From contig NZ_CP008896.1 in NCBI RefSeq assembly GCF_000730425.1, forward strand, positions 4,092,001-4,156,000: a stretch of 64,000 nt of DNA, given 5' to 3'. Shown here one piece after another: positions 34,699 through 45,471 of this stretch. The notes beneath the pieces are model-generated. The model did no database searches, was not told the DNA's origin, and was given only the letters and a program-made list of their open reading frames with translations. The position numbers and the translations under genes are program-made. Every line of letters begins with the position of its first letter. Position 1 is the first letter of the stretch. This DNA is from Pseudomonas fluorescens. GTDB taxonomy: Bacteria; Pseudomonadota; Gammaproteobacteria; Pseudomonadales; Pseudomonadaceae.

Positions 34699-34790
34699 CT
34701 GTGGGAGCTGGCTTGCTCGCGAAGGCAGTGGTTCAGTCACTGGATGTACCGACTGAACCGCCGCCTTCGCGAGCAAGCCCGCTCCCACAT
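34699..34790. repeat. REPIN
   Basis: Imperfect inverted REP pair with cores GCTTGCTCGCGAAGGC and GCCTTCGCGAGCAAGC, between cysA and a convergent gene. Confidence 0.88.
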
Positions 34791-34808
34791 TTGGATGACC
34801 GGTGCTTC

Positions 34809-35333
34809 TCAGGCCGTGGCGTTCTTGTGACGCACGGCCACCGGCCCCGACCGCTCCTCGATCTGCCGCTTGAGGTCATGGCGCAGCCCCAGCAGAAACG
34901 CCAACTCCGCCACCACAAACAACGGCCCCACGATCAGCCCGGACACGTCGTCGACGAACGCAGGTTTGCGCCCTTCGTAGTAATGGCCGACAAACTGAAT
35001 CACCCAGCCCACCACAAACAGGCCGATGCCGCTGCTGAGCCACACCAGCGTGCTTTGTGCCGCCAGCACATGCCCGGCCCAGACCGACAGCCCCATCAGC
35101 ACGCTCATCAACACGCCCAGTGCCAGTTCCAGGCGCAGGTAGAACCCCGCAGAAAACAACGCCAGCAGCACCGCCGGTGACAGCCACAGGCCGGCCACCG
35201 TCCATTCGGGGCGTGACAGCAGCACGGCGACGGCCACGACTATCATGGGGATGCCGATAAAGTGGCTGGCGATGTTGCGCGGGTCGCGGTGGTAGGCGGC
35301 GTATTGGCTCAGATGGTCGACGAGGCTTTTCAT
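34809..35333 (-). CDS. Mpo1/DUF962-like membrane protein
   Basis: The ATG at 35333 has a near-perfect Shine-Dalgarno (AGGAGGAACA) and gives 174 aa; the frame extends to 35363. The start SLVDHLSQYAAYHRDPRNIASHFIGIPMI is the hallmark of the YGL010w/Mpo1 family: conserved YxxxHRxxxNxxxHxxGxP with His residues for iron. Four membrane helices and a second motif WVIQFVGHYYEGRKPAF follow. Yeast Mpo1 is a dioxygenase that alpha-oxidises 2-hydroxy fatty acids; the bacterial role is unproven. It is divergent from a Crp/Fnr-type regulator 83 bp away, which may control it. Confidence 0.85.
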   Translation of the reverse strand: MKSLVDHLSQYAAYHRDPRNIASHFIGIPMIVVAVAVLLSRPEWTVAGLWLSPAVLLALFSAGFYLRLELALGVLMSVLMGLSVWAGHVLAAQSTLVWLSSGIGLFVVGWVIQFVGHYYEGRKPAFVDDVSGLIVGPLFVVAELAFLLGLRHDLKRQIEERSGPVAVRHKNATA

Positions 35334-35416
35334 TATTGTTCCTCCTGTAGGATGCTTGATCATGCCCTGTAGGACTGCGACAAACTGTCAACTGGGCGAC
35401 AATCTTTGGAGTTCTC

Positions 35417-36103
35417 ATGGACGCAGAGTCTTGGCACGCGCGGTTGTCCAGCGGCCACTGGTACCGCCACCTGCCCGCTCCCTTGCAGCATAGCCTGCTG
35501 GCCCACGCCCGCGTGCGGCAGCTGATGGCGGGGCAGGTGCTGTTCAAACGTGGCGACCCACCGTGCGGCCTGTACGCGGTGCTGGAGGGCAGCCTGCGTA
35601 TCTGCGCGGTGAACGAGCAGGGCAAGGAGGCGTTGCTGAGCCTGGCGCAGGCGCCTTTCTGGTTCGGTGAAATCGCCGTGTTCGACGGCCTGCCACGTAC
35701 CCACGATGCGTGCGCGGTCGGGCCTTGTACCCTGTTGCAGGTACCGCAGTCGGCGATGCTGCAACTGCTTGCGCAAAGCCCGGCCTATTGGCGGGACATG
35801 GCCTTGCTGATGAGCCAGAAGCTGCGGCTGAGCTTTATCAATATCGAGCAGTTGAGCCTTGCGCCCGCGTCAGTGCGGGTAGCCCATCGGTTGTGGATGA
35901 TCGCCGAGGGTTATGGCGAGATCGATGGCTCGCGGCGTGTGGTGCAATTGGCGCAGGAGGACTTGGCGGCGATGCTGGGGGTGTCGCGCCAGACGACCAA
36001 TGCGTTGCTCAAAGCGTTGCAAGAGCAGGGGGTTGTGCGGTTGGGGTATGGGGAGATTGAGATACTTGATGTAGGGCGGCTGCGGGAGATGGCGCAGGGG
36101 TAG
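35417..36103 (+). CDS. Crp/Fnr-family transcriptional regulator
   Basis: This 228-aa protein has an N-terminal cyclic-nucleotide-type domain (about 30-140: GQVLFKRGDPPCGLYAVLEGSLRICAVNEQGKEALLSLAQAPFWFGEIAVFDGLPRTHDA) and a C-terminal winged HTH (VVQLAQEDLAAMLGVSRQTTNALLKALQEQGVVRLGYGEIEILD). There is no N-terminal Cys cluster as in Fnr. The ligand-contacting residues differ from Crp, so the effector is unknown. It is divergent from the Mpo1-like gene. Confidence 0.92.
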   Translation: MDAESWHARLSSGHWYRHLPAPLQHSLLAHARVRQLMAGQVLFKRGDPPCGLYAVLEGSLRICAVNEQGKEALLSLAQAPFWFGEIAVFDGLPRTHDACAVGPCTLLQVPQSAMLQLLAQSPAYWRDMALLMSQKLRLSFINIEQLSLAPASVRVAHRLWMIAEGYGEIDGSRRVVQLAQEDLAAMLGVSRQTTNALLKALQEQGVVRLGYGEIEILDVGRLREMAQG

Positions 36104-36108
36104 GCGGT

Positions 36109-36222
36109 GCCTGGTAGGGCCCCTTTCGCGAGCAAGCCCGCTCCCACATTCGACCGAGTACATTCTTTGGAATACGGCCGAATGTGGGAGCGGGCTTGCT
36201 CGCGAAAGGGCTCTACCAGGCC
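36109..36222. repeat. REPIN with long extended arms
   Basis: Inverted arms run from GCCTGGTAGGGC to its complement at 36222 with REP cores TTTCGCGAGCAAGCCCGCTC and the complement. The homology of the two arms exceeds 40 bp, separated by about 25 bp. Confidence 0.88.
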
Positions 36223-36232
36223 CTACAAAACC

Positions 36233-37858
<1,626 letters not shown>

Positions 37859-38674
37859 TCAGCAGGCAATAAAGGCCAGGGGCAGGTCACGGATCTGTTC
37901 ACGCAGCGGCGGCTGGTAGTGGTCGTCGCTGATCAATTCGTGCAGCAACTCTTCGCGCAATTGGTGGAAGTCGAAGCTGCTGCGCTGGCGCGGATGGGGC
38001 AGGGCGATGTCCACCACCTGCTTGATCCGCCCGGGCCGCGGCTCCATCACCACCACGCGGTCGGCGAGGAAAATCGCTTCCTCCACATCGTGGGTCACCA
38101 GCACCGTGGTGATCTTCGCGCGGGCGCGGATCGCCAGCAGTTCATCCTGCATCTGCTGGCGGGTCAGGGCGTCGAGGGCGCCGAAGGGCTCGTCCAGCAA
38201 CAGGATGCGCGGGCTGGCCACCAGGCCACGGGCAATCGCCACCCGTTGCGCCATGCCACCAGACAATTGGTGGGGGTAGGCGCGGGTGAAATCGGTGAGG
38301 CCCACCAACTCGATAAAATCGCTGATGCGCTGTTGGCGTCGGGCCTCGCTCAAGGGCTCGTTGACCAGGCCCAGGGCGATGTTTTGCGCCACCGTCAGCC
38401 AGGGGAACAGACGGTGCTCCTGGAACACGATGCCGCGCTCGCCGCCGATGCCTTCTACGGCCTTGCCATCGACGCGGATCTCGCCGCGAAACTGCGTATC
38501 CAGGCCGATCAGCAGGCGCAGCAAGGTGGATTTGCCGCAGCCGCTGGAGCCGACAATCGCGACGAACTCACCTTCGGCGATCTCCAGGTTGAATTCACGG
38601 ATGGCCTCCAACTCGAAGCCATCGACGTCGAAGGTCTTGCCCACATGGTTGAAGCTGACAATAGGTGCAGTCAT
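37859..38674 (-). CDS. atsC: Sulfate-ester ABC transporter ATPase AtsC
   Basis: This 271-aa protein of the SsuB/TauB type has Walker A VGSSGCGKSTLLRLLIGL, Q-loop GIVFQEHRLFPW, signature LSGGMAQRVAIARGL, Walker [13 protein letters not shown] and H-loop VTHDVEEAIFLAD. It is encoded between atsA and the permease gene atsB, overlapping atsB by 4 bp, all on the minus strand. It should energise uptake of sulfate esters. Confidence 0.9.
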   Translation of the reverse strand: MTAPIVSFNHVGKTFDVDGFELEAIREFNLEIAEGEFVAIVGSSGCGKSTLLRLLIGLDTQFRGEIRVDGKAVEGIGGERGIVFQEHRLFPWLTVAQNIALGLVNEPLSEARRQQRISDFIELVGLTDFTRAYPHQLSGGMAQRVAIARGLVASPRILLLDEPFGALDALTRQQMQDELLAIRARAKITTVLVTHDVEEAIFLADRVVVMEPRPGRIKQVVDIALPHPRQRSSFDFHQLREELLHELISDDHYQPPLREQIRDLPLAFIAC

Positions 38675-40269
38675 GCGTGTCTCCAGCGCGTGGCGCGGGT
38701 TTCGATGCGTTGGCCGATAAGGTTGAGTGCCGCGCCGGTGAGGCCGACCAGGAGCATGCCGCTCATGATCAGGTCCATGCGCAGCAACTGTTGGGCGCCG
38801 ATCATCAGGCTGCCGATGCCGCCATTGGACGGCATGAAATATTCCGCGCCGATGGTGCCCAGCCAGGCGTAGATCAGGCTCAGGCGCAGCCCGGAGAAAA
38901 TCCCCGCCGCCGCCCCTGGCAACACCAGGCGCCGCAGGCGCAAGGCCAGGCTCAGGCGCAGCACCTGGGCGGCCTCGTTGAGCTGCGGCGAGAGGTTCAA
39001 CACGCTGCGTTGGGTGGCGATAAACAGCGGGAAAAACGCGGCAAGGGCGATAAACACCGACTTGGCCAACTCCCCCAGGCCGAACCAGGCGGTGAGCAGC
39101 GGCACCCAGGCAAAAATCGCGATCTGGCGCAGGGCCGCCAGGGTCGGCCCCAACACCCGCTCACTGCGGCGCGACAGGCCCAGCAGCAGGCCAAGGACAA
39201 AACCCAGCCCGCCGCCCAGGAGCAAGCCGCTCAAGGTGCGCCCCAGGCTTTTGCCCAGGGCGCTGAGCAGGCTGGCATCGAGTACGCCGCTGGCGGTGGT
39301 GTGCAGCACCGTCCAAGGGCTGACCAGAATATTGGGATCGACCCAGTCCAGGGCTGTCGCCGATTGCCACAGCGCCAACAGGCCCAAGGGCAGCAGCCAC
39401 GGTTGCAGGCGTTGCCAGCCTTGATAGCGCGGGCCCCGGCGGATTTGCGCGGTAGCCGGATGGGGCCAGTGCACCCACGTGCGATCCAGCCAGCCAATCC
39501 CGCGATCCATTGCCACTCCCAGCACGCCAATGACCACGATGCACACAAAGACGATATCGAGCATGAACAACTGCCGCGCCCAGACCATCAGGTAACCAAT
39601 GCCTTCGCTGGAGGCCAGCAGCTCCACGGCCAGCAACGAAGTCCAACCGGCCGCCAGGGCCAGGCGTACGCCGGCCATGAACGCGGGCAGTGCGCCAGGC
39701 AGGATCAGGCGGCGGACCAGCAGGTGCGTGGGCAAGCGCAGCACCCGCGCGGCCTCGCGCAAACCGGGCTGGGCATCGCGCACGCCAACCAGGGTGTGCA
39801 GGGTCACGGGCACCACGATCGCCTTGACCAGCACCACCAGCTTGAGGGTTTCGCCGATCCCGAAAAACACCATGAACAGCGGGATCCAGGCCAGGGTCGG
39901 GACTTGCGACAGGGCGCTGAAGGTCGGGAACACCAGGCGCTCGGCGTGGGCACTCAAGCCCAGCAGTGCACCCAGCAACGCCCCGGCACCGACCCCCGCC
40001 AACAGCCCCCAGAACAGCCGTTGCAAGCTGATCGCCAAGTGGCTCCATAACTCGCCGCCGGCCAGTTCCACGGCGCTGCTCCAGACCAGCGCGGGCGCCG
40101 GCAGGATCTGCTCGCTCATCCAATGCTGACGGCTGGCCAACCACCACAGGGCAAACAGTGTGAGTGGCAGCAGCCACGGCAGCAGGCGTTCACTCAGGTT
40201 CGGCCAGTGTGTGCGCCCACCCTTGGCGGGGGCGGCGAGCGGCAGGCTCAACAGTGAGATTCGGGCCAT
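38671..40269 (-). CDS. atsB: Sulfate-ester ABC transporter permease AtsB, two fused permease domains
   Basis: This 532-aa protein is twice the length of a normal SsuC/TauC permease and carries two homologous halves. The first EAA-type loop is GLREAARVLRLPTHLLVRRLILPGALPAFMAGVRLALAAGW (about 165-205) and the second QLNEAAQVLRLSLALRLRRLVLPGAAAGIFSGLRLSLIYAW (about 430-470). Each half has about six helices. The fusion gives the full membrane channel in one chain, as in AtsB of the P. putida ats cluster. Order atsB-atsC-atsA on the minus strand, divergent from the binding-protein gene. Confidence 0.9.
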   Translation of the reverse strand: MARISLLSLPLAAPAKGGRTHWPNLSERLLPWLLPLTLFALWWLASRQHWMSEQILPAPALVWSSAVELAGGELWSHLAISLQRLFWGLLAGVGAGALLGALLGLSAHAERLVFPTFSALSQVPTLAWIPLFMVFFGIGETLKLVVLVKAIVVPVTLHTLVGVRDAQPGLREAARVLRLPTHLLVRRLILPGALPAFMAGVRLALAAGWTSLLAVELLASSEGIGYLMVWARQLFMLDIVFVCIVVIGVLGVAMDRGIGWLDRTWVHWPHPATAQIRRGPRYQGWQRLQPWLLPLGLLALWQSATALDWVDPNILVSPWTVLHTTASGVLDASLLSALGKSLGRTLSGLLLGGGLGFVLGLLLGLSRRSERVLGPTLAALRQIAIFAWVPLLTAWFGLGELAKSVFIALAAFFPLFIATQRSVLNLSPQLNEAAQVLRLSLALRLRRLVLPGAAAGIFSGLRLSLIYAWLGTIGAEYFMPSNGGIGSLMIGAQQLLRMDLIMSGMLLVGLTGAALNLIGQRIETRATRWRHA

Positions 40270-40556
40270 GGAAGACCTCCGTGGTCGGCTGGGGCTTTAT
40301 GTGATTTTGATCTTATAAATAAACAATCAAGATTATTTAGGGATAAGAAAAACCATTTAAAGCCTCTGCCCGACACGCATCCAATGCATTTGGAGAATAT
40401 TTTCCATGCTGTTGATGCATAACCCTCTGGAGCCGGTATCTGCGGCTTTATAGTCCAAAAAGTTATTAAATTGTGAATTTATAGTATTTAAAGTTTTGAT
40501 CGGCTTATGCGTACTTTCTGCTTCCCAGGCCACCGTCGCCCACAGGAGCACGCCTC
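40270..40556. promoter_or_regulatory. Divergent control region atsB / atsR
   Basis: This A/T-rich region carries TGCATTTGGAGAATA (40385-40399), nearly repeated before the second sulfatase gene at 45388-45402. It also has ATAGTATTTAAAG (40481-40493), similar to the half of the oscA palindrome reading ATAGTATTTTTAAG. These are candidate LysR-type and CysB-type sites. Confidence 0.5.
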
Positions 40557-41558
40557 ATGAAACTGCCCTTTAAACGCTTGATCACCCTGGTCGCCGGCAC
40601 TGCGCTCGCCGGGCTGGTGCATGCCGCCGATCTCAAGGAAATCCGGATTGCCGTGCCCGACCTGAGTGCCGGCACCCAGAACAGTGGAGGTGGCCTGACG
40701 GATGTATTGAGGAGCCAGCAGATCTTTGAAAAAGCCTTCGCCGACCAGGGCATCAAGATCCAGTGGAATTACTTCAAGGGCGCCGGCCCCGTGATCAACG
40801 AAGCCTTCGCCAACGGCCAGGTAGATCTGGCCTACCTGGGCGACCTGGCGGCGATCATCGGTCGCTCCAATGGCCTCGACACCCGGCTGCTGAGCGCCAC
40901 CGCTCGCGGGGTAAAACAGTACCTGGGCGTGGTGCCGGGTTCGGGGATCAAAACCTTGCAGGACCTTAAGGGCAAGCGCGTGGCGGTGTTTCGCGGCACG
41001 GCCACCCAACTGTCCCTCGACAGCGCCCTGGCCAGCCAGGGCTTGAGTGAAAAGGACCTGAAAATCATCAACCTGGATTTCAACGCTGCTGTCGCAGCCC
41101 TGGCCGCCAAACAGATCGATGCGACCTGGGGCGGGTCGAACCTGAGTGCATTGCAGGCCAAGGGCCTGGCTGAAATTCCCCTGACCACCAAGGACCTGGG
41201 CGGCGCGGGCAGCGTGCAGGGGGTGCTGGTGGGCAGCGGCACGTTTGTCGATGCCCATCCCGAGGTGGTGGCCAAGCTGCTCAAGGCCCAGCAGCAGGCG
41301 GTGCAGTGGTTGACCGATGACAACAACAAGCAGGCGTATATCGAGCTGGTGTCGGGGCTGGCGAGTTATCCGCCGCTGATTTTGGCCAATGACCTGAAGG
41401 ACCAGAAACTCAGTGAAATTTTCCCTTCAACTCTGGATCCGGTGTTTCTTGGCAAGCTGCAGGATGCGGTGGACTTGGCCTCGAAGGAGCGGCTGATTCG
41501 CAAGTCGTTCCAGGTCAGCGATTGGGTGGTGCCGGAGCTGGCGGCGGCGCAACGGTAA
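40557..41558 (+). CDS. atsR: Periplasmic sulfate-ester-binding protein AtsR
   Basis: This 333-aa SsuA/TauA-type binding protein has a signal peptide (KLPFKRLITLVAGTALAGLVHAAD). Mature features are the LKEIRIAVPDL start, YFKGAGPVINEAFANGQVDLAYLGDLAAIIG and LKGKRVAVFRGTATQLSLDSAL, the ligand-cleft pattern of alkanesulfonate/nitrate binding proteins. GGAG precedes the ATG. It is divergent from atsB with which it should work. Confidence 0.9.
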   Translation: MKLPFKRLITLVAGTALAGLVHAADLKEIRIAVPDLSAGTQNSGGGLTDVLRSQQIFEKAFADQGIKIQWNYFKGAGPVINEAFANGQVDLAYLGDLAAIIGRSNGLDTRLLSATARGVKQYLGVVPGSGIKTLQDLKGKRVAVFRGTATQLSLDSALASQGLSEKDLKIINLDFNAAVAALAAKQIDATWGGSNLSALQAKGLAEIPLTTKDLGGAGSVQGVLVGSGTFVDAHPEVVAKLLKAQQQAVQWLTDDNNKQAYIELVSGLASYPPLILANDLKDQKLSEIFPSTLDPVFLGKLQDAVDLASKERLIRKSFQVSDWVVPELAAAQR

Positions 41559-41577
41559 GCGCCGGCGATGGGGCCTT

Positions 41578-42498
41578 TCAGACCGCCACATCCACTTCCT
41601 GGCGATCCACCGCCACCAACGTCTCGATCATTGCCTTCGCCGCTGGCGACAAGCGCGAGCCTGTGCGGCTGACTATCCCGCAACGCGCGCTCAGGGTCTC
41701 CATGTTCTGCGGCAGGTTACGCCAGTGCAACAGCACCAGCGCGCCGCGGGCGATGTCCTCGGCAAAGGCTTCCGCGGTGCCCACGCCAATGGCGTTGGAT
41801 TGCAACACGATCTTTACCAGTGCCGCAAAGTGCTCGGTCTGGATACTCGGTGAAAAATCCATGCGCCCACTCAAGTTTGCCAGCAGTTTGCGAATGCCCT
41901 GGGAGATCAGCGGCGACGCCAGTGGGTAGTCGAACATGTCGTTGGTCGAGAGGCTGTCCTTGGCCAGCAGCGGATGCCCTGGCCGGCAGAAAAACACCCC
42001 GCGCTTGGGTGTCAGCGCCTGGGTCTGGAAGTTCGGGTCGGCTTCGAACTGGCGGATGTCGGCGATAAAGAATTCGATCTCCTCCCGGCTCAGGCTGCGG
42101 CTGAGGGTTTCCCAGTTATCCACCTGGAACCGCGTGCGGATTTTCGGGTGCGCGTTGACGAACCGCGCCACCGCATCCGGCACCAGCCTCACCGCGGGCG
42201 CCGGGCCGCAACCGAAGCGCAGCTCGCCGGCGTCGAGCTTGGTCATGCGCGTCACTTCACTGCTCAACAGCGCCGCGCCATGTACCAGGCTCAGGGCATG
42301 TTGCAGCACCACCTGGCCTTCCGGCGTGGGGCGCAGATCCTTATGGCCACGGTCCACCAGCACGCAGCCGAACTCCTGCTCCAGGCCCTGGATGCTGCGG
42401 CTGAACGCCGGTTGCGTGATGCCCATGGCGTCGGCCGCGCGGACAAAGCTACGGTGTTCGTTAAGGGCAATGAAGTAGCGCAGTTGGCGAAGATCCAT
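41578..42498 (-). CDS. LysR-type regulator, SftR-like
   Basis: From the ATG at 42498 (MDLRQLRYFIALNEHRSFVRAADAMGITQPAFSRSIQGLEQEFGCVLVDRG) this is a 306-aa LysR regulator with the usual N-terminal HTH and a co-inducer domain. It is a close paralogue of the LysR at 45472-46416; both share FGCGPAPA and an EEIEFF/EEFEFF-AD-R-FEA stretch. It is divergent from atsK. In P. putida the LysR protein SftR activates sulfate-ester genes including atsK and atsRBC when sulfate is absent; this gene or its paralogue is the likely counterpart. Confidence 0.85.
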   Translation of the reverse strand: MDLRQLRYFIALNEHRSFVRAADAMGITQPAFSRSIQGLEQEFGCVLVDRGHKDLRPTPEGQVVLQHALSLVHGAALLSSEVTRMTKLDAGELRFGCGPAPAVRLVPDAVARFVNAHPKIRTRFQVDNWETLSRSLSREEIEFFIADIRQFEADPNFQTQALTPKRGVFFCRPGHPLLAKDSLSTNDMFDYPLASPLISQGIRKLLANLSGRMDFSPSIQTEHFAALVKIVLQSNAIGVGTAEAFAEDIARGALVLLHWRNLPQNMETLSARCGIVSRTGSRLSPAAKAMIETLVAVDRQEVDVAV

Positions 42499-42679
42499 AT
42501 GCTTTCCCGGCATTTTAAAAATAGGTCGAAGGCATTTGCGACCAGGGGTGCTGAGGTTTTAAATGCAAGCTCTTATTCCGTCAACGAAGTATTTATTCAT
42601 TTGCTAGACCTAAATTGCATATGAATAGAGCGTTGGCGCCGCGTCTCCCCACCGTAAGCAGACACATGAGGGTCATCCA

Positions 42680-43585
42680 ATGAGCAATGCCGCACTCGCT
42701 GTTCAACCCGTCGCCCTGGCGCTGGATATTCACCCGGTCGCCGGGCGCATCGGCGCCGAGATCCGGGGTATCAAATTGTCCGGCGACCTCGACGCCGCCA
42801 CGGTCGATGCCATCCAGCAAGCGCTGGTGCAGTACAAGGTGATCTTCTTTCGTGAGCAGGCTCACCTCGATGACCAGAGCCAGGAAGCGTTCGCCCATTT
42901 GCTCGGCGAGCCGATTGCCCACCCCACGGTCCCGGTGCGCGACGGCACGCGTTTTTTGATGGAGCTGGATGGCGGGCGTGGCCAGCGCGCCAACTCCTGG
43001 CACACCGATGTGACCTTCGTCGCGGCCTACCCCAAGGCCTCGATCCTGCGCTCGGTGCTGGCGCCGGCCTCGGGTGGCGACACGGTCTGGGCCAACACCG
43101 CCAGCGCCTACAACGATTTGACGCCTGAAGTGCGTGCCCTGGCCGATACCCTGTGGGCGGTGCACAGCAACGAATACGACTACGCCGCGCGCAAGCCGGA
43201 TGTGGCGCCGGAAAAGCTTGAGGAATATCGCAAGGTCTTCACCTCGACGGTGTACGAGACCGAGCACCCGGTGGTGCGCGTACACCCGGTCAGTGGCGAG
43301 AAAACCCTGCTGCTGGGGCATTTCGTCAAACGCCTGAAGGGCTACTCGCAGGCAGATTCCGCGCACCTGTTCAACCTGCTGCAAAGCCACGTCACCCGCC
43401 TGGAAAACACCGTGCGCTGGCGCTGGAGCACCGGCGACGTGGCGATCTGGGACAACCGCGCCACCCAGCATTACGCGGTGGATGACTACGGCACCCAGGA
43501 ACGCATCGTGCGCCGCGTGACCCTCAAGGGCGATGTGCCGGTGGGGGTGCAGGGGCAGCGCAGCCAGACCACCAAAGGCCTGTAG
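42680..43585 (+). CDS. atsK: Alpha-ketoglutarate-dependent alkylsulfatase AtsK
   Basis: This 301-aa TauD-family dioxygenase has the iron ligands H-x-D in NSWHTDVTF (about residues 108-110) and the distal His in NRATQHYAVDDYG, followed by the 2-oxoglutarate-binding Arg. It oxidises medium-chain alkyl sulfate esters, giving aldehyde and sulfate, with decarboxylation of 2-oxoglutarate. The match to P. putida AtsK in length and in the opening (ALDIHPVAGRIGAEIRGI) is strong. Being next to atsRBC separates it from TauD. It is divergent from a LysR gene. Confidence 0.92.
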   Translation: MSNAALAVQPVALALDIHPVAGRIGAEIRGIKLSGDLDAATVDAIQQALVQYKVIFFREQAHLDDQSQEAFAHLLGEPIAHPTVPVRDGTRFLMELDGGRGQRANSWHTDVTFVAAYPKASILRSVLAPASGGDTVWANTASAYNDLTPEVRALADTLWAVHSNEYDYAARKPDVAPEKLEEYRKVFTSTVYETEHPVVRVHPVSGEKTLLLGHFVKRLKGYSQADSAHLFNLLQSHVTRLENTVRWRWSTGDVAIWDNRATQHYAVDDYGTQERIVRRVTLKGDVPVGVQGQRSQTTKGL

Positions 43586-43614
43586 CCCACCACAGATCAA
43601 CGATGGGAGATCCA

Positions 43615-43705
43615 CTGTGGGAGCGGGCTTGCTCGCGAAAGCGGTGGATCAGTCAACAGCGTTGTTAACTGACATACCGCTTTCGCGAGCAAGCCCGCTC
43701 CCACT
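43615..43705. repeat. REPIN
   Basis: Inverted REP pair, cores GCGGGCTTGCTCGCGAAAGC and complement, between atsK and a convergent sulfatase gene. Confidence 0.9.
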
Positions 43706-43721
43706 CAAGTCCGCGTTCCGT

Positions 43722-45326
43722 TTACCAGACACCGATCTGCACCACCTTTTCCGCTTCTGGCTCACCGTAACGAAACCGCTGGCCACGCAGGTCAATTTCC
43801 GCGTGGCTGATGGTGGTGCGCCGCTTCAAGCCGCGCAGCCACTCGAACAGATAACCCTGGTGCACTTCGCGTACCGGGGCATACGCCGGGTCAGCGCCCA
43901 AATCGTGCAATTCCTGGGGATCGTTTTGCAGGTCGAACAGCTGCGCGCGAAAGCCGTCATAGGCCAGGTATTTCCAGCGCTCGCTGCGCACCATGGTCAT
44001 GCGGCATCGATCGATCGGCTGCGCCAGGCGCTCGCGAGCCGGGGCCTGGAACGCGTAGTCGTATTCGGCGATGGCGTAGCGGCGCCAATCGGTTTGTACG
44101 CCATGCAGCAACGGGATCAGCGAACGGCCTTCCAGGCGATGCTCGGCTGTGGGCAGGCCCAGGGCCTCAAGGAAGGTGGGCAGGGCGTCGATGGTTTCCA
44201 CCAGGCGCTCGTCCACCGTGCCTCGGCTGCTATCGGCGGCGCGACGTGGGTCGCGGACAATCAGCGGAATGCCCACAGCCGGCTCCAGCAAAAACTCTTT
44301 TTCGCCCAGGTGGTGGTCGCCGAGGAAGTCGCCGTGGTCGCTGGTGAACACGATCAGGGTGTCATCCCAGCGGCCAGTGCTTTGCAGCCAATCGAACAGT
44401 CGGCCGAGCTGGTCATCCACCTGCTTGATCAGGCCCATGTAGGTGGGAACCACCCGCAGCCTTACCTCGTCGCGGGAAAAATTCAGGCTCTCCTGATGTT
44501 GCCGGAAGGCCTGGTACACCGGGTGATCGCTGGCCTGCCCGGGTTCGGCGCGAATGGGCGCCTGCACCTGATCGGCCCCATACAACGCGTGATAGGGCGC
44601 GGGCGCGATGTAGGGCCAGTGCGGTTTGATGTAGGACAGGTGCAGGCACCAGGGTTGCTCGCCCTGTTCGTGGATAAAGTCGATGGCGCGGTCGGTGGTG
44701 TAGACCGTTTCCGAATGCGCCTCGTCCACCCGCGCCGGCAAATGGGCGTTGCGCATGTGCCAGCCGCTCAGGACTTCCCCGGCGCTGCCGGCGGCGGCAT
44801 TGGCCCATTCATGCCAGGGATTGCTGCCGGCATAACCTTGCGCGCGCAGGTAGTGGGTGTAGGGCGCGGACTCGCGTTTGTCTGCGAACAGCGGGCTGTC
44901 GGGGAAGATGCCGTCATGGCGAAAGTACGCTTCAAAGCCGACCTCATTGAGTGCCTGCGCTTGCCCACTGTCGGGGTCGATCTCCAGGCGTTGCAGGGCG
45001 TCGAGATTGGGCGTGGCGTGGGTCTTGCCCACCAGCGCGGTGCGGATGCCATGGGGGCGCAGGTAATCGCCTATGGTCAGCTCTTCCAGGGGCAGCGGCA
45101 CCGCGTTCCACGCCACCTGATGGCTGCTGACATAGCGCCCGGTATAGGCCGACATGCGCGACGGCCCGCAGATCGTGCCTTGGGTGTAGGCGCGGCTGAA
45201 ACGCACACCGGCGGCGGCCAGGCGGTCGATATTGGGCGTGTGCAGGTGGGCATGGCCGTAGCAGGACAGGTAATCGCGACGTAGTTGGTCGCACATGATG
45301 TAGAGCACGTTGCGTACGTGGGGCAT
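43722..45326 (-). CDS. Second sulfatase-family hydrolase (choline-sulfatase / phosphonate monoesterase type)
   Basis: This 534-aa alkaline-phosphatase-superfamily enzyme starts with NVLYIMCDQLRRDYLSCYGH and has the formylglycine motif TICGPSRMSAYTGRY (C-x-P-S-R). SDHGDFLGDHHLGEKEFLLEP supplies metal ligands and GKTHATP the conserved Lys and His. It lacks a signal peptide, so it is cytoplasmic. The MCDQLRxDYLSCYG opening and the long C-terminus resemble BetC-type and phosphonate-monoester-hydrolase-type sulfatases more than AtsA. The ester cleaved is unknown. A LysR gene on the same strand lies upstream. Confidence 0.88.
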   Translation of the reverse strand: MPHVRNVLYIMCDQLRRDYLSCYGHAHLHTPNIDRLAAAGVRFSRAYTQGTICGPSRMSAYTGRYVSSHQVAWNAVPLPLEELTIGDYLRPHGIRTALVGKTHATPNLDALQRLEIDPDSGQAQALNEVGFEAYFRHDGIFPDSPLFADKRESAPYTHYLRAQGYAGSNPWHEWANAAAGSAGEVLSGWHMRNAHLPARVDEAHSETVYTTDRAIDFIHEQGEQPWCLHLSYIKPHWPYIAPAPYHALYGADQVQAPIRAEPGQASDHPVYQAFRQHQESLNFSRDEVRLRVVPTYMGLIKQVDDQLGRLFDWLQSTGRWDDTLIVFTSDHGDFLGDHHLGEKEFLLEPAVGIPLIVRDPRRAADSSRGTVDERLVETIDALPTFLEALGLPTAEHRLEGRSLIPLLHGVQTDWRRYAIAEYDYAFQAPARERLAQPIDRCRMTMVRSERWKYLAYDGFRAQLFDLQNDPQELHDLGADPAYAPVREVHQGYLFEWLRGLKRRTTISHAEIDLRGQRFRYGEPEAEKVVQIGVW

Positions 45327-45387
45327 AAGGGGTCACCGGATGAGGGGCAGGTGAGGGTTTTCGCCGGTTGGAGGGGGTTGAGGCAAG

Positions 45388-45402
45388 TGCATTTGGGGAA
45401 TG
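45388..45402. promoter_or_regulatory. Candidate LysR operator upstream of the second sulfatase
   Basis: TGCATTTGGGGAATG differs from TGCATTTGGAGAATA at 40385-40399 (atsB/atsR region) by two bases and lies about 60 bp before the sulfatase start. Related TGCATT words occur before the TonB-dependent receptor gene (46442-46462). Confidence 0.45.
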
Positions 45403-45436
45403 AGGTTTATGCAGTAGCTGCATGGGTGGGGCGACT

Positions 45437-45467
45437 GGCGCTATCGCTGGCTTGCCAGCGATAGCGG
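45437..45467. repeat. Single REP unit
   Basis: CGCTATCGCTGGCTTGCCAG and the following CGATAGCG form one REP hairpin next to the stop codon of the LysR gene. Confidence 0.8.
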
Positions 45468-45471
45468 TCCC

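Noticed and set aside
38665..40050. 461-codon plus-strand frame across atsB
   Set aside because: Gln/Ala/Arg-rich low-complexity translation typical of antisense frames; the minus strand encodes a clear permease.
43533..45284. 583-codon plus-strand frame opposite the second sulfatase
   Set aside because: No domain; begins inside atsK and a REPIN; the sulfatase motifs are on the minus strand.
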